From NCBI GenBank assembly GCA_023441105.1, contig JAEZQX010000553.1, positions 1 through 8,503 of the forward strand: a DNA stretch of 8,503 nt, read 5' to 3'. Under the pieces are notes generated by a model, which made no database searches, was not told the DNA's origin, and saw only the letters and a program-made list of their open reading frames with translations. The stretch's first letter is position 1. Every line of letters begins with the position of its first letter. Positions 1-6,244 of the stretch are shown here, one piece after another. Source of the DNA: Pseudomonadota bacterium (GTDB lineage: Bacteria; Pseudomonadota; Gammaproteobacteria; Burkholderiales; Burkholderiaceae). A program made the position numbers and the translations under genes.

Positions 1-1637
1 GGATCGAACGGGTCGTCACCGCCGGAGCCGCCTGCAGCATTCGCGCCGGCCGGGCCGTCGGAATCGCCCGCTCGCGAGCCGACGGTCCCGCCCGCTCGTT
101 GCAGACGTTCGAGCAGACGCGAGACGAAGCGATCGTAGAGCGGTTCGATTCCCCGGGCAGCGTTCAATTCTGCGAGCAGCGCGTCGCGGCAGGCCGGCTC
201 GCGGCCCAGCGCGCGCAGCACGTCGAGGCACATGATGTTGCCCGAACCTTCCCAGATCGAATTCACCGGCGCCTCGCGATACAGCCGGGCCAGCGGCGCT
301 TCCTCGACGTAGCCGTTGCCACCGAGCACCTCCATGGCCTCGAAGGCCAGTGCCGGCGCGCGCCGGCAGATCCAGTACTTGGCCAGCGGCGTGCCGACGC
401 GCAGCAAGGCATCGGCGACCAAATCGCCGTCGCGCCGGTCGAGCACCTGGGCCAGGCGCAGCACCCAGCGCATCGCCGCCTCGGATTCGAGCGCGAGATC
501 GGCCAGCACGTTGGTCATCAGCGGCTGCTGCACCAGCGGCCGGCCGAACGCATGACGGTGCGTCGCGTGATGCAGCGCTTCGGCGACTGCGCGGCGCATG
601 ATCCCGGCCGACGCGATCGCGCAGTCGAGACGGGTCAGCGCAGCCATCTCGAGGATCGTCGCGATGCCGCGCCCGGCTTCGCCGACGAGGAAGCCGGCCG
701 TGCCGTCGAATTCGACTTCCGACGATGCGTTCGAGCGGTTGCCCAGCTTGTTCTTCAGGCGCTGGAACTGCAGCCGGTTGCGCGAGCCATCGGGCAGCCA
801 GCGCGGAACGAGAAAACAGGACAGCGCGTCGTCGGCCTGCGCGAGCACCAGGAAGGCATCGCACATCGGCGCCGACATGAACCACTTGTGGCCGGTGATC
901 CGGTAAGGCCGGCCCCAGCGGTCGCCGAAGTCCGAGGCCGGCGCAGGCTCGGCGCGCGTGGTGTTGCTGCGCACGTCGGAACCGCCCTGCTTCTCGGTCA
1001 TCCCCATGCCGACCAGCGCGCAACGGCGGTCGGCCAGCGGTGCCGGATGCGGATCGTAGTCGCGCGACAGCAGCTTCGGCAGCCAGTCGTCGACCAGCGC
1101 CGGCTGCTTCGCCAGCAGCGGGATCGCAGCCCAGGTCATCGTCGTCGGGCACTGGCTGCCATTCTCGAGCTGCGAGAAAAGCAGGTACTTGGCGGCGCGC
1201 AGCACGTGGCCGCCGTCGACGCGATCGTGCAGCGTCCCCTTTGCGGCCTCGGCGGCGTTCTGCGCAGCACCGCGCATCTTCGCGTGGCCGTTGTAGAGGC
1301 CGGCCCAGGGCTCGCAGTGCATCCCTTCGCCGACGAGCAGCGACATCAGCGCATGCCAGGTCGGGTGGAACTCGACCTCGTCGATTCGCCGGCCGAAGCG
1401 ATCGAAGGTCATCAGGACCGGCGAATGGGTGTTCGCCAGCCGCGCCAGATCGAGCGTATCGGCCGCGCCGAGACGCCAGCCGAGCGTCATCAGTTCGGCG
1501 AGGCCATCGGCGGACAGCACGCATTGCGTGTCGCCGGCCGGGTCGGTGCCGAAGGTCTCGACCATCGCGCGATCGGAATCGAACAGGTCGAGATCGGCCA
1601 GCGGGCCGGACTGGTTGAAGACTTCGTGCGTAGCCAT
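1..1637 (-). CDS. aidB: AidB-like acyl-CoA dehydrogenase (isovaleryl-CoA dehydrogenase type), C-terminus cut by window edge
   Basis: This is a cytoplasmic FAD enzyme of the acyl-CoA dehydrogenase superfamily, closest to the E. coli AidB branch; AidB is induced by alkylating agents and binds DNA. About 545 codons are visible and no stop occurs before the left edge. Seen: starts MATHEVFNQSG; the flavin-contact motif MTEKQGGSDV with following RSNTT near residues 213-227; GHKWFMSAP around 246-255; and the AidB-like C-terminal block containing EVLGGNGYVEE and NSIWEGSGNIMCLDVLR (about 434-470). I checked the frame at several points from start to edge and found no frameshift. The start is supported by AGAGG (1643-1647) five bases upstream. 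After residue ~510 comes a Gly/Ala/Ser/Asp-rich stretch that looks disordered. E. coli AidB is about 541 residues, so a short C-terminal piece of the helical domain probably lies outside the window. Family assignment is firm. Whether it protects DNA or acts in acyl-CoA metabolism cannot be told from sequence. Confidence 0.93.
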   Translation of the reverse strand, partial: MATHEVFNQSGPLADLDLFDSDRAMVETFGTDPAGDTQCVLSADGLAELMTLGWRLGAADTLDLARLANTHSPVLMTFDRFGRRIDEVEFHPTWHALMSLLVGEGMHCEPWAGLYNGHAKMRGAAQNAAEAAKGTLHDRVDGGHVLRAAKYLLFSQLENGSQCPTTMTWAAIPLLAKQPALVDDWLPKLLSRDYDPHPAPLADRRCALVGMGMTEKQGGSDVRSNTTRAEPAPASDFGDRWGRPYRITGHKWFMSAPMCDAFLVLAQADDALSCFLVPRWLPDGSRNRLQFQRLKNKLGNRSNASSEVEFDGTAGFLVGEAGRGIATILEMAALTRLDCAIASAGIMRRAVAEALHHATHRHAFGRPLVQQPLMTNVLADLALESEAAMRWVLRLAQVLDRRDGDLVADALLRVGTPLAKYWICRRAPALAFEAMEVLGGNGYVEEAPLARLYREAPVNSIWEGSGNIMCLDVLRALGREPACRDALLAELNAARGIEPLYDRFVSRLLERLQRAGGTVGSRAGDSDGPAGANAAGGSGGDDPFD

Positions 1638-1665
1638 GTCTGCCTCTGTGACATCATCGTGAGCC

Positions 1666-1709
1666 GGAAGCGCCTCCAAGCCGTCGGACGCTGACCCTCC
1701 GGCGCTTCC
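1666..1709. repeat. Inverted repeat GGAAGCGCC / GGCGCTTCC
   Basis: GGAAGCGCC at 1666-1674 is the exact reverse complement of GGCGCTTCC at 1701-1709. The arms are 9 bp with a 26-base spacer. The arm centres are 35 bp apart, a little over three helical turns, and both lie inside the 92-bp divergent promoter region. This could be a two-site operator, or an RNA stem in the 5' leader of either gene. In GC-rich DNA a chance occurrence is possible. Confidence 0.5.
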
Positions 1710-1717
1710 CGACAAGC

Positions 1718-1723
1718 GAGGAG
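1718..1723 (+). promoter_or_regulatory. Shine-Dalgarno sequence of the Bug gene
   Basis: GAGGAG lies six bases before the ATG at 1730. This fixes the start there rather than at the next in-frame ATG at 1733. Confidence 0.8.
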
Positions 1724-1729
1724 ACACCC

Positions 1730-2728
1730 ATGATGATGCAACCGAAACGCACGCGCGGCGCAATGGCGTGCCTCGCCGTCGCCTTCGCGGCGGCGGCAGG
1801 TGCCTCGGCCGGCCCGGCCATCGCGCAGGACTATCCGAGCCGGCCGCTGACGATGGTCGTACCCTTCCCTCCCGGCGGCGTCGCCGACACGGTCGGCCGT
1901 CCGGTGGCCGAGGCGCTCGGCCGCACGCTGGGCCAGCCGGTCGTCGTCGAGAACAAGGCCGGTGCCGGCGGCGGGATCGGCATGGCGCAAGTCGCCAAGG
2001 CCAAGCCCGACGGCTACACCGTGCTGCTGGCCCTGTCGTCGATCACGATCCTGCCCGAAGCCGACCGGGTGCTCGAGCGCACGCCGATGTTCCAGCTCAA
2101 GGACCTGGTGCCGGTCGCCCGCTTCACGGCCGATCCGACGGTGCTGGTGGTGCGCGCCGACAGCAAGTGGAAGACCGCCAAGGAATTCATCGCCGATGCC
2201 AAGGCGCGGCCGGGCGTGATCACCTTCGGTTCGTCCGGCAACTACGGCACCATGCACGTGCCGATGGAGATGCTGAAGCAGAACACCGGCACCTACATGC
2301 TGCACGTGCCGTACACCGGCGCAGGCCCCGCCATCATCGGCCTGCTCGGCGAGCAGGTCGACGCCCTAGCCACCGGTCCGGCCACCATCGTCCAGCACGT
2401 GAAGTCCGGCCGGCTGCGTCCGCTCGCCCATTGGGGCGAGGGCCGGCTCGCTGCCCTGCCCGACGTGCCCAGCCTCACCGAACTCGGCATCAAGGCGACC
2501 TTCTCGCAGTGGGCCGGCCTGTTCGTGCCGGCCGGGACGCCGGAGCCGGTGGTGAAGAAGTTGCGCGAGGCCTCGGCGCAGGCTGCCAAGGACGACCGCC
2601 TGGTGAAGGCGATCGGCACCGCGGGCTCGCCGGTGCTCTACATGGACGCGCCGCAATTCGCCGGCTTCGTCGCGCAGGACGCGAAGACGATGAAGGCGGT
2701 GGTCGACCGGATCGGCAAGCAGGAATAG
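1730..2728 (+). CDS. Bug-family (TctC-like) tripartite tricarboxylate transporter substrate-binding protein
   Basis: This is a periplasmic extracytoplasmic solute receptor of the Bug/TctC family, which binds small, usually carboxylate, ligands. It has 332 residues, a normal family length. Seen: a signal peptide with a Lys/Arg n-region, an Ala-rich core and a likely cleavage after AIA near residue 32; the mature start QDYPSRPLTMVV; the first ligand-loop motif VPFPPGG (44-50); and NKAGAGGGIGMAQVAKAKPDG followed by YTVL, the classic second loop region. The C-terminal half carries LPDVPSLTELG and VPAGTPEPVV, also typical. No TctA or TctB membrane genes are in the window, so it is an orphan receptor, as most Bug proteins in Burkholderiales are. 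It is divergent from the acyl-CoA dehydrogenase and convergent with the ABC binding-protein gene. The ligand is unknown; proximity to an acyl-CoA dehydrogenase weakly favours an organic acid. Confidence 0.95.
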   Translation: MMMQPKRTRGAMACLAVAFAAAAGASAGPAIAQDYPSRPLTMVVPFPPGGVADTVGRPVAEALGRTLGQPVVVENKAGAGGGIGMAQVAKAKPDGYTVLLALSSITILPEADRVLERTPMFQLKDLVPVARFTADPTVLVVRADSKWKTAKEFIADAKARPGVITFGSSGNYGTMHVPMEMLKQNTGTYMLHVPYTGAGPAIIGLLGEQVDALATGPATIVQHVKSGRLRPLAHWGEGRLAALPDVPSLTELGIKATFSQWAGLFVPAGTPEPVVKKLREASAQAAKDDRLVKAIGTAGSPVLYMDAPQFAGFVAQDAKTMKAVVDRIGKQE

Positions 2729-2729
2729 C

Positions 2730-2774
2730 GGCCGGCAGCCGCGCAGCGGGCGTTCGTGCCGCCCGCTGCCGGCC
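2730..2774. terminator. GC-rich stem-loop between convergent genes, candidate bidirectional terminator
   Basis: Starting two bases after the Bug stop codon, two alternative hairpins are possible. A 9-bp stem pairs 2744-2752 (CAGCGGGCG) with 2760-2768 (CGCCCGCTG) around a 7-base loop. A 10-bp stem pairs 2730-2739 (GGCCGGCAGC) with 2765-2774 (GCTGCCGGCC) around 25 bases. They share 2765-2768; in a combined fold, 2730-2735 can still pair with 2769-2774. No T-run follows on either strand, so this is not a canonical intrinsic terminator. Its position between convergent stops still suggests transcript termination or 3'-end protection. Confidence 0.5.
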
Positions 2775-2804
2775 CTGATCCTGCACTGACGTGAGGCCGG
2801 GGCG

Positions 2805-3980
2805 TCACCGGCTCGGCAGCTTGCCCTGCACGCCCTCGACGTAGAAGTTCATCTTCGCCAGGCTGTCGTCGTCCATCGTCTTGCCGGCTGCCAACTGCTC
2901 CTTGCCGGCGTTGTCCTTGATCGGACCGGTGAAGGGATGCAGCTTGCCGGCGATGATGTCCTTGCCGAGCGAGTCGACCAGCTCCGCCACGTCCTTCGGC
3001 ACGGCCGGATTGAGCGGCGCCAGCTTGATCATGCCTTCCTTCATGCCGCCCCAGACGTTGCCGGGCTTCCAGGTGCCGGCCACCAGCTGCTCGGCGACGC
3101 GGGTGTAGTACTCGCCCCATTGGTGCGTGGTGGCGGTGAGATGCGCCTTCGGTCCGTACTTCGACATGTCGGAGTGGTAGCCGAAGGCATAGACACCCTT
3201 CTCCTCGGCCGCCTGCACCGTGGCCGTGGAATCGGTGTGGTGGGTCACGATGTCGGCGCCCTGCGAGATGAGGGTGTTGGCGGCCTCGCGCTCGCGGCCG
3301 GGATCGAACCAGGCATTGACCCAGACCACCTTCAGCTCCGCCTTGGGGTTGACGCTGCGCATGCCGCGGGCAAACGCGTTGATCCCTTGCAGGACCTCGG
3401 GGATCGGAAAGGCGGCGACGTAGCCGGCGACGTTGGTCTTGGACATCTTGCCGGCGATGACGCCATTCAGGTAACGGCCCTCGTAGAAGCGCGCGTTGTA
3501 GACGCCGACGTTCTTGTCGGTCTTGTAGCCGGTGGCATGCTCGAAGGCGACCTTCGGGAACTGCTTGGCCACCTTGATCGTCGGATTCATGTAGCCGAAC
3601 GAGGTGGCGAACACCAGCCGGCTGCCGGTGGCGGCGAACTCGCGGATCACCCGCTCGGCGTCGGCCCCTTCCGGCACGCTCTCCACCACCTGGGTCACCA
3701 CCTTGCCGCCAAGCGCCTTCTCCATCTGCTTGCGGCCCTCGTCGTGCTGGAACGTCCAGCCGGCGTCGCCGATCGGGCTCACGTAGACGAAGCCGATCTT
3801 GATCGGTGCCTGCGCCGACGACGGCAGGCTGGTGGCGAGGGCGCAGGTCGCCGCCACGACGGCGGCGATGCGCAACGCGCCGCTGGTGCGCCGGCGGCGC
3901 ATGGCAGCAGATCCGCCGGCGGCTGGCGCGTGCGCGACCGGCACGCCGGTGACGGCCGGTTTTTCGGGGGAAGACGGCAT
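2805..3980 (-). CDS. BMP-family (PnrA-like) ABC transporter substrate-binding protein
   Basis: This is the periplasmic receptor of a BMP/PnrA-type ABC importer; characterised relatives bind purine nucleosides, and some bind other ligands such as riboflavin. With this start it has 391 residues. Seen: a basic stretch MRRRR at residues 27-31, a hydrophobic core, then SLPSSAQA before the mature fold PIKIGFVYVSPIGDAGWT. Family blocks follow: RLVFATSFGYM, NARFYEGRYLNGVIAG, AGYVAAFPIPEVLQGINAF, and later ATTHQWGEYY. I chose ATG 3980 because AGGAGA (3986-3991) sits five bases upstream. That gives an unusual 26-residue polar leader before the signal sequence. The ATG at 3902 would give a conventional 365-residue precursor but has a weaker ribosome site. 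No clear lipobox is present, so the protein is probably soluble. It is last in the cluster, 130 bp after permease B. A purine ligand is inferred from the upstream xdhC. Confidence 0.93.
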   Translation of the reverse strand: MPSSPEKPAVTGVPVAHAPAAGGSAAMRRRRTSGALRIAAVVAATCALATSLPSSAQAPIKIGFVYVSPIGDAGWTFQHDEGRKQMEKALGGKVVTQVVESVPEGADAERVIREFAATGSRLVFATSFGYMNPTIKVAKQFPKVAFEHATGYKTDKNVGVYNARFYEGRYLNGVIAGKMSKTNVAGYVAAFPIPEVLQGINAFARGMRSVNPKAELKVVWVNAWFDPGREREAANTLISQGADIVTHHTDSTATVQAAEEKGVYAFGYHSDMSKYGPKAHLTATTHQWGEYYTRVAEQLVAGTWKPGNVWGGMKEGMIKLAPLNPAVPKDVAELVDSLGKDIIAGKLHPFTGPIKDNAGKEQLAAGKTMDDDSLAKMNFYVEGVQGKLPSR

Positions 3981-4110
3981 GCTGTTCTCCTGGAAAGCGA
4001 TGGACGAGGTGGGTTCGAATGTTACGCGGTCGCGGCGGTCCGGTCCCGGGGGGCGGCGCGCGGCGCGGCATGCGGTGCCGGCTGCGGCATGCGGCAATGT
4101 CTCCGCTGGA
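3981..4110 (-). promoter_or_regulatory. Leader region of the binding-protein gene, possible internal promoter
   Basis: This 130-bp gap contrasts with the tight or overlapping junctions in the rest of the cluster. It holds a good Shine-Dalgarno (AGGAGA, 3986-3991), a -10-like TAACAT on the minus strand (4024 down to 4019, 38 bases before the ATG) and only a weak -35 (GGGACC, 4047 to 4042). It also contains an 11-bp direct repeat. A separate promoter or a processing site raising binding-protein levels would be usual for ABC importers, but the sequence evidence is thin. Confidence 0.3.
4065..4094. repeat. 11-bp direct repeat GCGGCATGCGG
   Basis: GCGGCATGCGG occurs exactly at 4065-4075 and again at 4084-4094, start to start 19 bp. 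Each copy contains the palindrome GCATGC. Both copies lie between the permease B stop and the binding-protein start, upstream of the weak -10 candidate. They could be paired regulator sites or a chance product of GC-rich DNA. Confidence 0.5.
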
Positions 4111-5028
4111 TCAATCGGGACGGTACGACCGCCCCAGCGACACCGGCGCGTTGAGCCGGATGACCGAAGCGTCCCGGGAGATCAGCACCAGCACCACGAT
4201 GGTGGCCAGGTATGGCAGGGATGAGAGGAGCTGCGACGGCACGGCCAGGCCCGAGCCCTGCGCGAAGAACTGCGCGATGGTGACGCCGCCGAAGAGGTAC
4301 GCGCCGAGCAGCACCCGCGTTGGCCGCCAGCTGGCGAACACCACCAGGGCAAGCGCGATCCAGCCGCGTCCGGCCACCAGGCCTTCGACCCACATCGGCG
4401 TGTAGAACTGGGCGAGGTAGGCGCCGCCGAGGCCGGCCATGGCACCGCCGAACAGCGTCGCGACATAGCGGATGGCGATCACCCGGTAGCCGATGGCATG
4501 CGCCGACTCCGGCGACTCGCCGACTGCGCGCAGGACCAGGCCGGCGCGGCTGCGATAGAGGAACCAGCTCAACGCCAGCAGCAGCACCCACGACAGGTAG
4601 ACCAGCAGGTGGTGCCGGAACAGCACCGGCCCGAGCAGCGGGATCTCGGCCAGCAGCGGGATGTTCCAGGTCTGCTGGCTGCCGAGCGCGACGCTCTCCA
4701 GCGGCTTGCCGACGAAGGCCGACAGGCCGACGCCGAACAGCGTCAGGGCAAGCCCTGCAGCCACCTGGTTGGCCATCAGCTGCAGGACCAGCAGCGCGAA
4801 GATCAGCGCCATCGTCGCCCCGGCGGCCATGCCGGCGGCCACCCCGAGCCAGGGATTGCCGCTGGCGACGGTGGCGGCGAAGCCGGCGACCGCGCCCACC
4901 AGCATCATGCCTTCGACGCCGAGATTGAGGACGCCGGATTTCTCCGTCACCAGCTCACCGAGCGCGGCGAACACCAGCGGCGTTCCCGCGGCGATCGCGG
5001 CGGCCAGGATCGCGATCAGCGTGTCCAT
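4111..5028 (-). CDS. ABC transporter permease B (BPD_transp_2 family, BMP-type importer)
   Basis: This is an inner-membrane permease of the branched-chain amino acid/sugar/nucleoside class and the smaller partner of the importer's permease pair. It has 305 residues, as usual for this subunit. Seen: a hydrophobic start MDTLIAILAAAIAAGTPLVF, the family signature EKSGVLNLGVEGMMLVGAVAG at about residues 29-49, several further long hydrophobic segments, and the cytoplasmic coupling-loop region VGESPESAHAIGYRV followed by FGGAMAGLGGAYL. The start at 5028 is supported by GGGAGGG (5032-5038) three bases upstream. Forty bases separate it from permease A, so the two are co-transcribed. A tiny candidate ORF overlaps its start (5016-5051). 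Permease identity is firm; the substrate is inferred from the neighbours. Confidence 0.95.
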   Translation of the reverse strand: MDTLIAILAAAIAAGTPLVFAALGELVTEKSGVLNLGVEGMMLVGAVAGFAATVASGNPWLGVAAGMAAGATMALIFALLVLQLMANQVAAGLALTLFGVGLSAFVGKPLESVALGSQQTWNIPLLAEIPLLGPVLFRHHLLVYLSWVLLLALSWFLYRSRAGLVLRAVGESPESAHAIGYRVIAIRYVATLFGGAMAGLGGAYLAQFYTPMWVEGLVAGRGWIALALVVFASWRPTRVLLGAYLFGGVTIAQFFAQGSGLAVPSQLLSSLPYLATIVVLVLISRDASVIRLNAPVSLGRSYRPD

Positions 5029-5051
5029 CGGCCCTCCCGCACCGGCGTCAT
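5016..5051 (-). CDS. Possible 11-codon upstream ORF overlapping the permease B start
   Basis: An ATG at 5051, with GGAG (5058-5061) six bases upstream, opens an 11-codon frame MTPVREGRWTR. It stops at 5016-5018, just inside permease B and in a different frame. The layout would let ribosomes ending this ORF restart at the permease ATG at 5028, which lies 10 bases before the end of the stop codon. So short a frame can easily arise by chance, and nothing shows that it is translated. Confidence 0.2.
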   Translation of the reverse strand: MTPVREGRWTR

Positions 5052-5068
5052 CGGCGGCTCCGGCTCGT

Positions 5069-6244
5069 TCACGCGCCGGCTCCCGCGGACTTGGCGGCTT
5101 CCGCGGATTTCGCGGCGGCTCCGGAGCCTGCGGCTTGTGCGGACGCCCCCGCCCTCCCGACGCTGCTGCCGACCGGCGCCAGCGGCGGCCTGACAGCGCG
5201 CAGGCGATAGTTGATGAACACGTCCGACCCCAACAGGAAGAACAGCAGCATGCCCTGGAACAGGCCGGTGATCGACGACGGCAGCCCCAGCCCCATCTGC
5301 GCCGCCTCGCCGCCGAGATAGAGCAGCGACATCAGCAGGCTTGCCAGCAGGATGCCGAAGGCGCGCAGCCGGCCGACGAAGGCGACGATGATGGCGGCAA
5401 ATCCGTAGCCCGGCGAAACCAGCGGCTGGAGCTGGCCGATCGGCCCGGCGACCTCGCCCATGCCGGCGATGCCCGCCGCGCCGCCGCCGAGCAGCATGCC
5501 GAGCCAGACCATGCGCCGCGACTTGAAGCCGGCATAGCGGGCAGCGGCATCGGCCAGGCCGCCGACCCGCATCTGGTAGCCGACGAAGCTGCGGTCGAGC
5601 AGGATGTAGCCGGCGGCCACCGCGGCCAGCGACACCAGGAAGCCGGCGTTCAGCCGGGTGCCTTCGACCAGCATCGGATACAGCGCCGAATCGGAGAACA
5701 TCCGGCTTTGCGGGAAGTTGAAGCCGTCGGGATCCTTCCACGGCTCGTGCACCAGCCAGCTGAGCAGCAGGCCCGCGACGTAGACGAGCATCAGGCTCAC
5801 CAGGATCTCGTTGGTGTTGAAGCGGGTGCGCAGCAGCGCCGGGATCGCCGCCCACAGCATGCCGCCGGCCGCGCCGGCCAGCAGCATCGCCGGCAGCACC
5901 AGCGCGCTCTCGTACTCGTGGAACCAGAGGGCGACGCCGCCGGCACAGATGGCGCCGAGGATCAGCTGGCCCTCGGCGCCGATGTTCCAGACGTTGGCCC
6001 GGTAGCCGCAGGCGAGGCCGATGGCGATGATCATCAGCGGCGACGCCTTCTGCAGCAGTTCGGCAAGGCCGTTGAGATCCCTGATCGGATGGATGAAGAA
6101 GGTGTGGAAGGCGGCGAGCGGATCCCGGCCCAGCGCCGAGAACAGCACGAAGCCGGCCACCACCGTCAGCAGCGCGGCGAGGACCGGCGACAGCCAGCCC
6201 ATCAGCCGCGATGGCTGGGCCCGCGCCTCAAGCCGGAAATGCAT
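5069..6244 (-). CDS. ABC transporter permease A (BPD_transp_2 family, BMP-type importer)
   Basis: This is the larger inner-membrane permease of the importer, 391 residues from the chosen start. Seen: a short N-terminal MHFRLEARAQPSRL, a first membrane segment near LSPVLAALLTVVAGFVLF, the family signature RANVWNIGAEGQLILGA, multiple further hydrophobic helices, and the coupling-loop region GGLADAAARYAGFKSRRM followed by GGGAAGIAGMGEVAG. An ATG at 6274 in the same frame would add MRRPARRRRR. I prefer 6244 because GGAGG (6251-6255) precedes it by six bases and the start then matches the family's basic N-terminus. It overlaps the upstream ATPase gene by 17 bp, implying coupled translation. The last ~35 residues after the final membrane segment are Ala/Gly/Ser/Lys-rich with an internal duplication, which is not part of the permease fold. 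Confidence 0.94.
   Translation of the reverse strand: MHFRLEARAQPSRLMGWLSPVLAALLTVVAGFVLFSALGRDPLAAFHTFFIHPIRDLNGLAELLQKASPLMIIAIGLACGYRANVWNIGAEGQLILGAICAGGVALWFHEYESALVLPAMLLAGAAGGMLWAAIPALLRTRFNTNEILVSLMLVYVAGLLLSWLVHEPWKDPDGFNFPQSRMFSDSALYPMLVEGTRLNAGFLVSLAAVAAGYILLDRSFVGYQMRVGGLADAAARYAGFKSRRMVWLGMLLGGGAAGIAGMGEVAGPIGQLQPLVSPGYGFAAIIVAFVGRLRAFGILLASLLMSLLYLGGEAAQMGLGLPSSITGLFQGMLLFFLLGSDVFINYRLRAVRPPLAPVGSSVGRAGASAQAAGSGAAAKSAEAAKSAGAGA
5081..5116 (-). repeat. 18-bp tandem duplication in the permease A tail
   Basis: Units 5081-5098 and 5099-5116 match at 15 of 18 positions. They encode AAKSAE then AAKSAG at the C-terminus of permease A, in a low-complexity Ala/Lys/Ser tail. Confidence 0.7.

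Larger units (their letters stand above)
1638..1729. promoter_or_regulatory. Divergent intergenic region between the AidB-like gene and the Bug gene
   Basis: These 92 bases separate two start codons that face away from each other, so promoters for both genes are expected here or inside the opposing 5' ends. I saw no convincing -35/-10 pair on either strand. The best minus-strand candidate -35 (TTGGAG, complement of 1674-1679) has no good -10 partner. The region contains the inverted repeat described separately and the Shine-Dalgarno sequences of both genes. Confidence 0.5.

Noticed and set aside
1651..1664. Possible CRP- or GntR-like half sites (TGTGACATCATCGTGA region)
   Set aside because: The symmetry is too weak and short to name a regulator.
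99..1694. Long plus-strand open frame (531 codons) opposite the AidB-like gene
   Set aside because: Its translation has no recognisable domain and is rich in Arg, Ala and Gln. The minus-strand frame carries continuous acyl-CoA dehydrogenase motifs. It is a by-product of third-position GC bias.
2638..4071. Minus-strand 477-codon frame overlapping the binding-protein gene
   Set aside because: It is out of frame with the receptor motifs, Arg/Gly-rich throughout, and would also run into the 3' end of the Bug gene.
3981..4097. Extension of the binding protein to an ATG at 4097
   Set aside because: It adds 39 residues with no family similarity and bypasses a good Shine-Dalgarno and ATG at 3980.
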